Of a stretch of 5,613 bases of DNA, positions 4,335-5,613 are shown piece by piece (positions within the stretch are counted from its first letter, which is position 1; each line of letters begins with the position of its first letter). The notes beneath the pieces are model-generated. The model was not told the DNA's origin. It made no database searches and was given only the letters and a program-made list of their open reading frames with translations. The position numbers and the translations under genes were made by a program. The DNA comes from an uncultured Chlamydiaceae bacterium (GTDB lineage Bacteria > Chlamydiota > Chlamydiia > Chlamydiales > Parachlamydiaceae): the NCBI GenBank assembly GCA_945957185.1, contig CAMFKA010000141.1, positions 1 through 5,613 of the forward strand, given 5' to 3'.

Positions 4335-5613
4335 ATGACGAGCGCACCATCCAACAAACCCTTAGATCCTAGCAACGAAAATACGTTTGACCCGCCCCCA
4401 TCACCCGCCACTTCAACCGGGAAAAGCGGGCACATCAACTACACAACTCCGTATCAAGATCCCGCTGCTAAAAAATCCAACGATTTAGCTAGCGAGGCCC
4501 TGACTCCATCCCCGGCTGGACCTAGCCAACCCTCGTCATCTTTTACAGCAAAGCCGCAAGAACAAGTCCCGACTTCTTCCTCAAATATTGATCCAGCAAA
4601 TACAGTAACTCCCAATTCTAAAGAGTTTAATCTTAAATATTGGGGTAACGAGGCTAAGAGAGGCCTAGAGATTTTTTCAAGATGCGACAATGACAATCTT
4701 AGTCATGTTCCTGAGCTTGGACGTTCACCGCCACCCGAACACCGAAAATTGGATCCTCATAAAGGTCGATGGATGCTAGATGCTATGCTGTTCCCTGGCG
4801 ATCTTTCAGGTCAGATAGATAGAGTACGCTCTAATGTTTTATTGGCTGTCAAGAAAGCCTACAATGAAGGGTTAAGTAAAACGGAAAAACAAGCATGGAT
4901 AGACAATCATTTAAAAGAACCATTCACAGCCCTTAAACACAACTTAGAAAATGGTGTTATAAAAGATAATTTAGAACGAGAAGGGAAGAGCAGTAGTACC
5001 ATAAACGAGGTATTGAAAAATCTTAGGGATTTTTGTACTCAACTTGAGCGTGAATTTATGACTACAGAACAGCAGCGACCTTCTGTCGCAGGCCCTTCAA
5101 ATGCTGTTGTACCAACACCCGAGCGTCCGAACGCCTTTCTCGGCAGACAAATTCCTCCAGACATAGAAAATTTGTTAAAAACTCTATCGCACAATCCAAA
5201 AAGCAGTAGAAAGAACAGAGAGGATTTAAAACAAAAACCTAATGTATTAAACTTACTTAAAAGCAAATATAAAATAGACTTAAAATCTTATCAACCAATG
5301 CCACCATATCAATTAAAAGAATCGTATTCCACTCTTTTAAACAATTTGGAAAATGGTGTTATTAAAGAGCAGTTAAAAGATCTGTACATTCCCGATTATC
5401 AAATAGAATTAATTACAGAAGAGCTTTGGACTCTTGCATGGGAAGCGTACACCTTTATTCCAGACTTACAGCACGAAACGCCAGTAAGACCCACGCCATC
5501 CAGCTCTAGAATAGAACCAGCTGTCGCAGGGCCATCCGCCCCTGTCGAAGCTTCGCGCCCGCTAGCAAATTCCTTGGTTGGAAGAAATATTCCACCACAA
5601 ATAAAAACCTTGC
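4335..5613 (+). CDS. Pro/Ser-rich repeat protein, candidate secreted effector (partial, at least 426 aa)
   Basis: The reading frame is open from ATG 4335 to the window end, so the C-terminus is missing. AAGGAG (4322-4327), seven bases before the ATG, is a strong ribosome site. Residues 1-95 are Ser/Pro/Thr/Asn-rich and probably disordered (for example DPPPSPATSTGKSG and TPSPAGPSQPSSSF), with no hydrophobic signal peptide. From about residue 96 the chain becomes helical and charged. An internal repeat is visible: LKE...LENGVIK at 193-210 recurs at 327-344 (period 134), and VAGPS followed by GRxIPPxI at 251-277 recurs at 397-423 (period 146), so a further unit seems to begin at the window edge. 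No known domain is recognised. A disordered polar N-terminus, modular repeats and lack of a Sec signal fit a type III or type IV secreted host-interaction protein, but that is inference. Short minus-strand frames inside it are shadows. Confidence 0.85.
   Translation, partial: MTSAPSNKPLDPSNENTFDPPPSPATSTGKSGHINYTTPYQDPAAKKSNDLASEALTPSPAGPSQPSSSFTAKPQEQVPTSSSNIDPANTVTPNSKEFNLKYWGNEAKRGLEIFSRCDNDNLSHVPELGRSPPPEHRKLDPHKGRWMLDAMLFPGDLSGQIDRVRSNVLLAVKKAYNEGLSKTEKQAWIDNHLKEPFTALKHNLENGVIKDNLEREGKSSSTINEVLKNLRDFCTQLEREFMTTEQQRPSVAGPSNAVVPTPERPNAFLGRQIPPDIENLLKTLSHNPKSSRKNREDLKQKPNVLNLLKSKYKIDLKSYQPMPPYQLKESYSTLLNNLENGVIKEQLKDLYIPDYQIELITEELWTLAWEAYTFIPDLQHETPVRPTPSSSRIEPAVAGPSAPVEASRPLANSLVGRNIPPQIKTL

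Noticed and set aside
4454..4696. 80-codon minus-strand open frame
   Set aside because: It lies wholly opposite the long repeat-protein gene starting at 4335, with no recognisable protein features.
5039..5266. 75-codon minus-strand open frame
   Set aside because: It is antisense to the repeat-protein gene, and its hydrophobic look is a by-product of Lys/Asn-rich codons on the opposite strand.

Overview
The window is moderately AT-rich and looks like an accessory, gene-sparse stretch of a bacterial chromosome or large plasmid. The best guess for the host is a chlamydia-like endosymbiont (Parachlamydiales/Simkania-type) or another amoeba-associated intracellular bacterium. That guess rests on family resemblance of the 537-residue protein (short N-terminal block, one membrane segment ending in SKRVRKLF, then a kinase-like body) and on an effector-like Pro/Ser-rich repeat protein. 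It is an inference, not a proven assignment.

Layout. (1) Positions 32-1554, minus strand: a two-gene unit made of an AAA+ ATPase with a DUF4143-type C-terminus, followed after 5 bases by a small CoiA-like zinc-ribbon protein with an unusual basic tail. (2) Positions 1555-1874: a divergent intergenic region holding a promoter for the ATPase whose -35 box sits at the centre of a palindrome, a second palindrome, a perfect 16-bp inverted repeat, a REP-like palindrome, and a strong extended -10 promoter for the next gene. (3) Positions 1875-3488, plus strand: a 537-residue single-pass membrane protein with a possible degenerate protein-kinase-like fold. (4) Positions 3489-3623: a convergent intergenic gap crowded with palindromes. 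(5) Positions 3624-4046, minus strand: a YjdF-family (DUF2992) protein. (6) Positions 4047-4334: a second divergent intergenic region carrying another copy of the regulatory block found in front of the ATPase. (7) Positions 4335-5613, plus strand: an effector-like protein with internal repeats that runs off the window end and is still open after 426 codons.

The most interesting signal is regulatory. The ATPase and the YjdF gene are not adjacent and are unrelated in sequence, yet each is preceded by a near-identical block of about 42 bp (39 of 42 bases the same, including an unbroken 30-base identity). Each block lies next to or overlaps a 29-bp palindrome with arms close to AAAACCGTGCATTG and a TTGACA across the centre. 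This suggests a small regulon with a shared DNA-binding regulator, or a mobile regulatory repeat. No RNA genes, CRISPR array or complete insertion sequence were seen.
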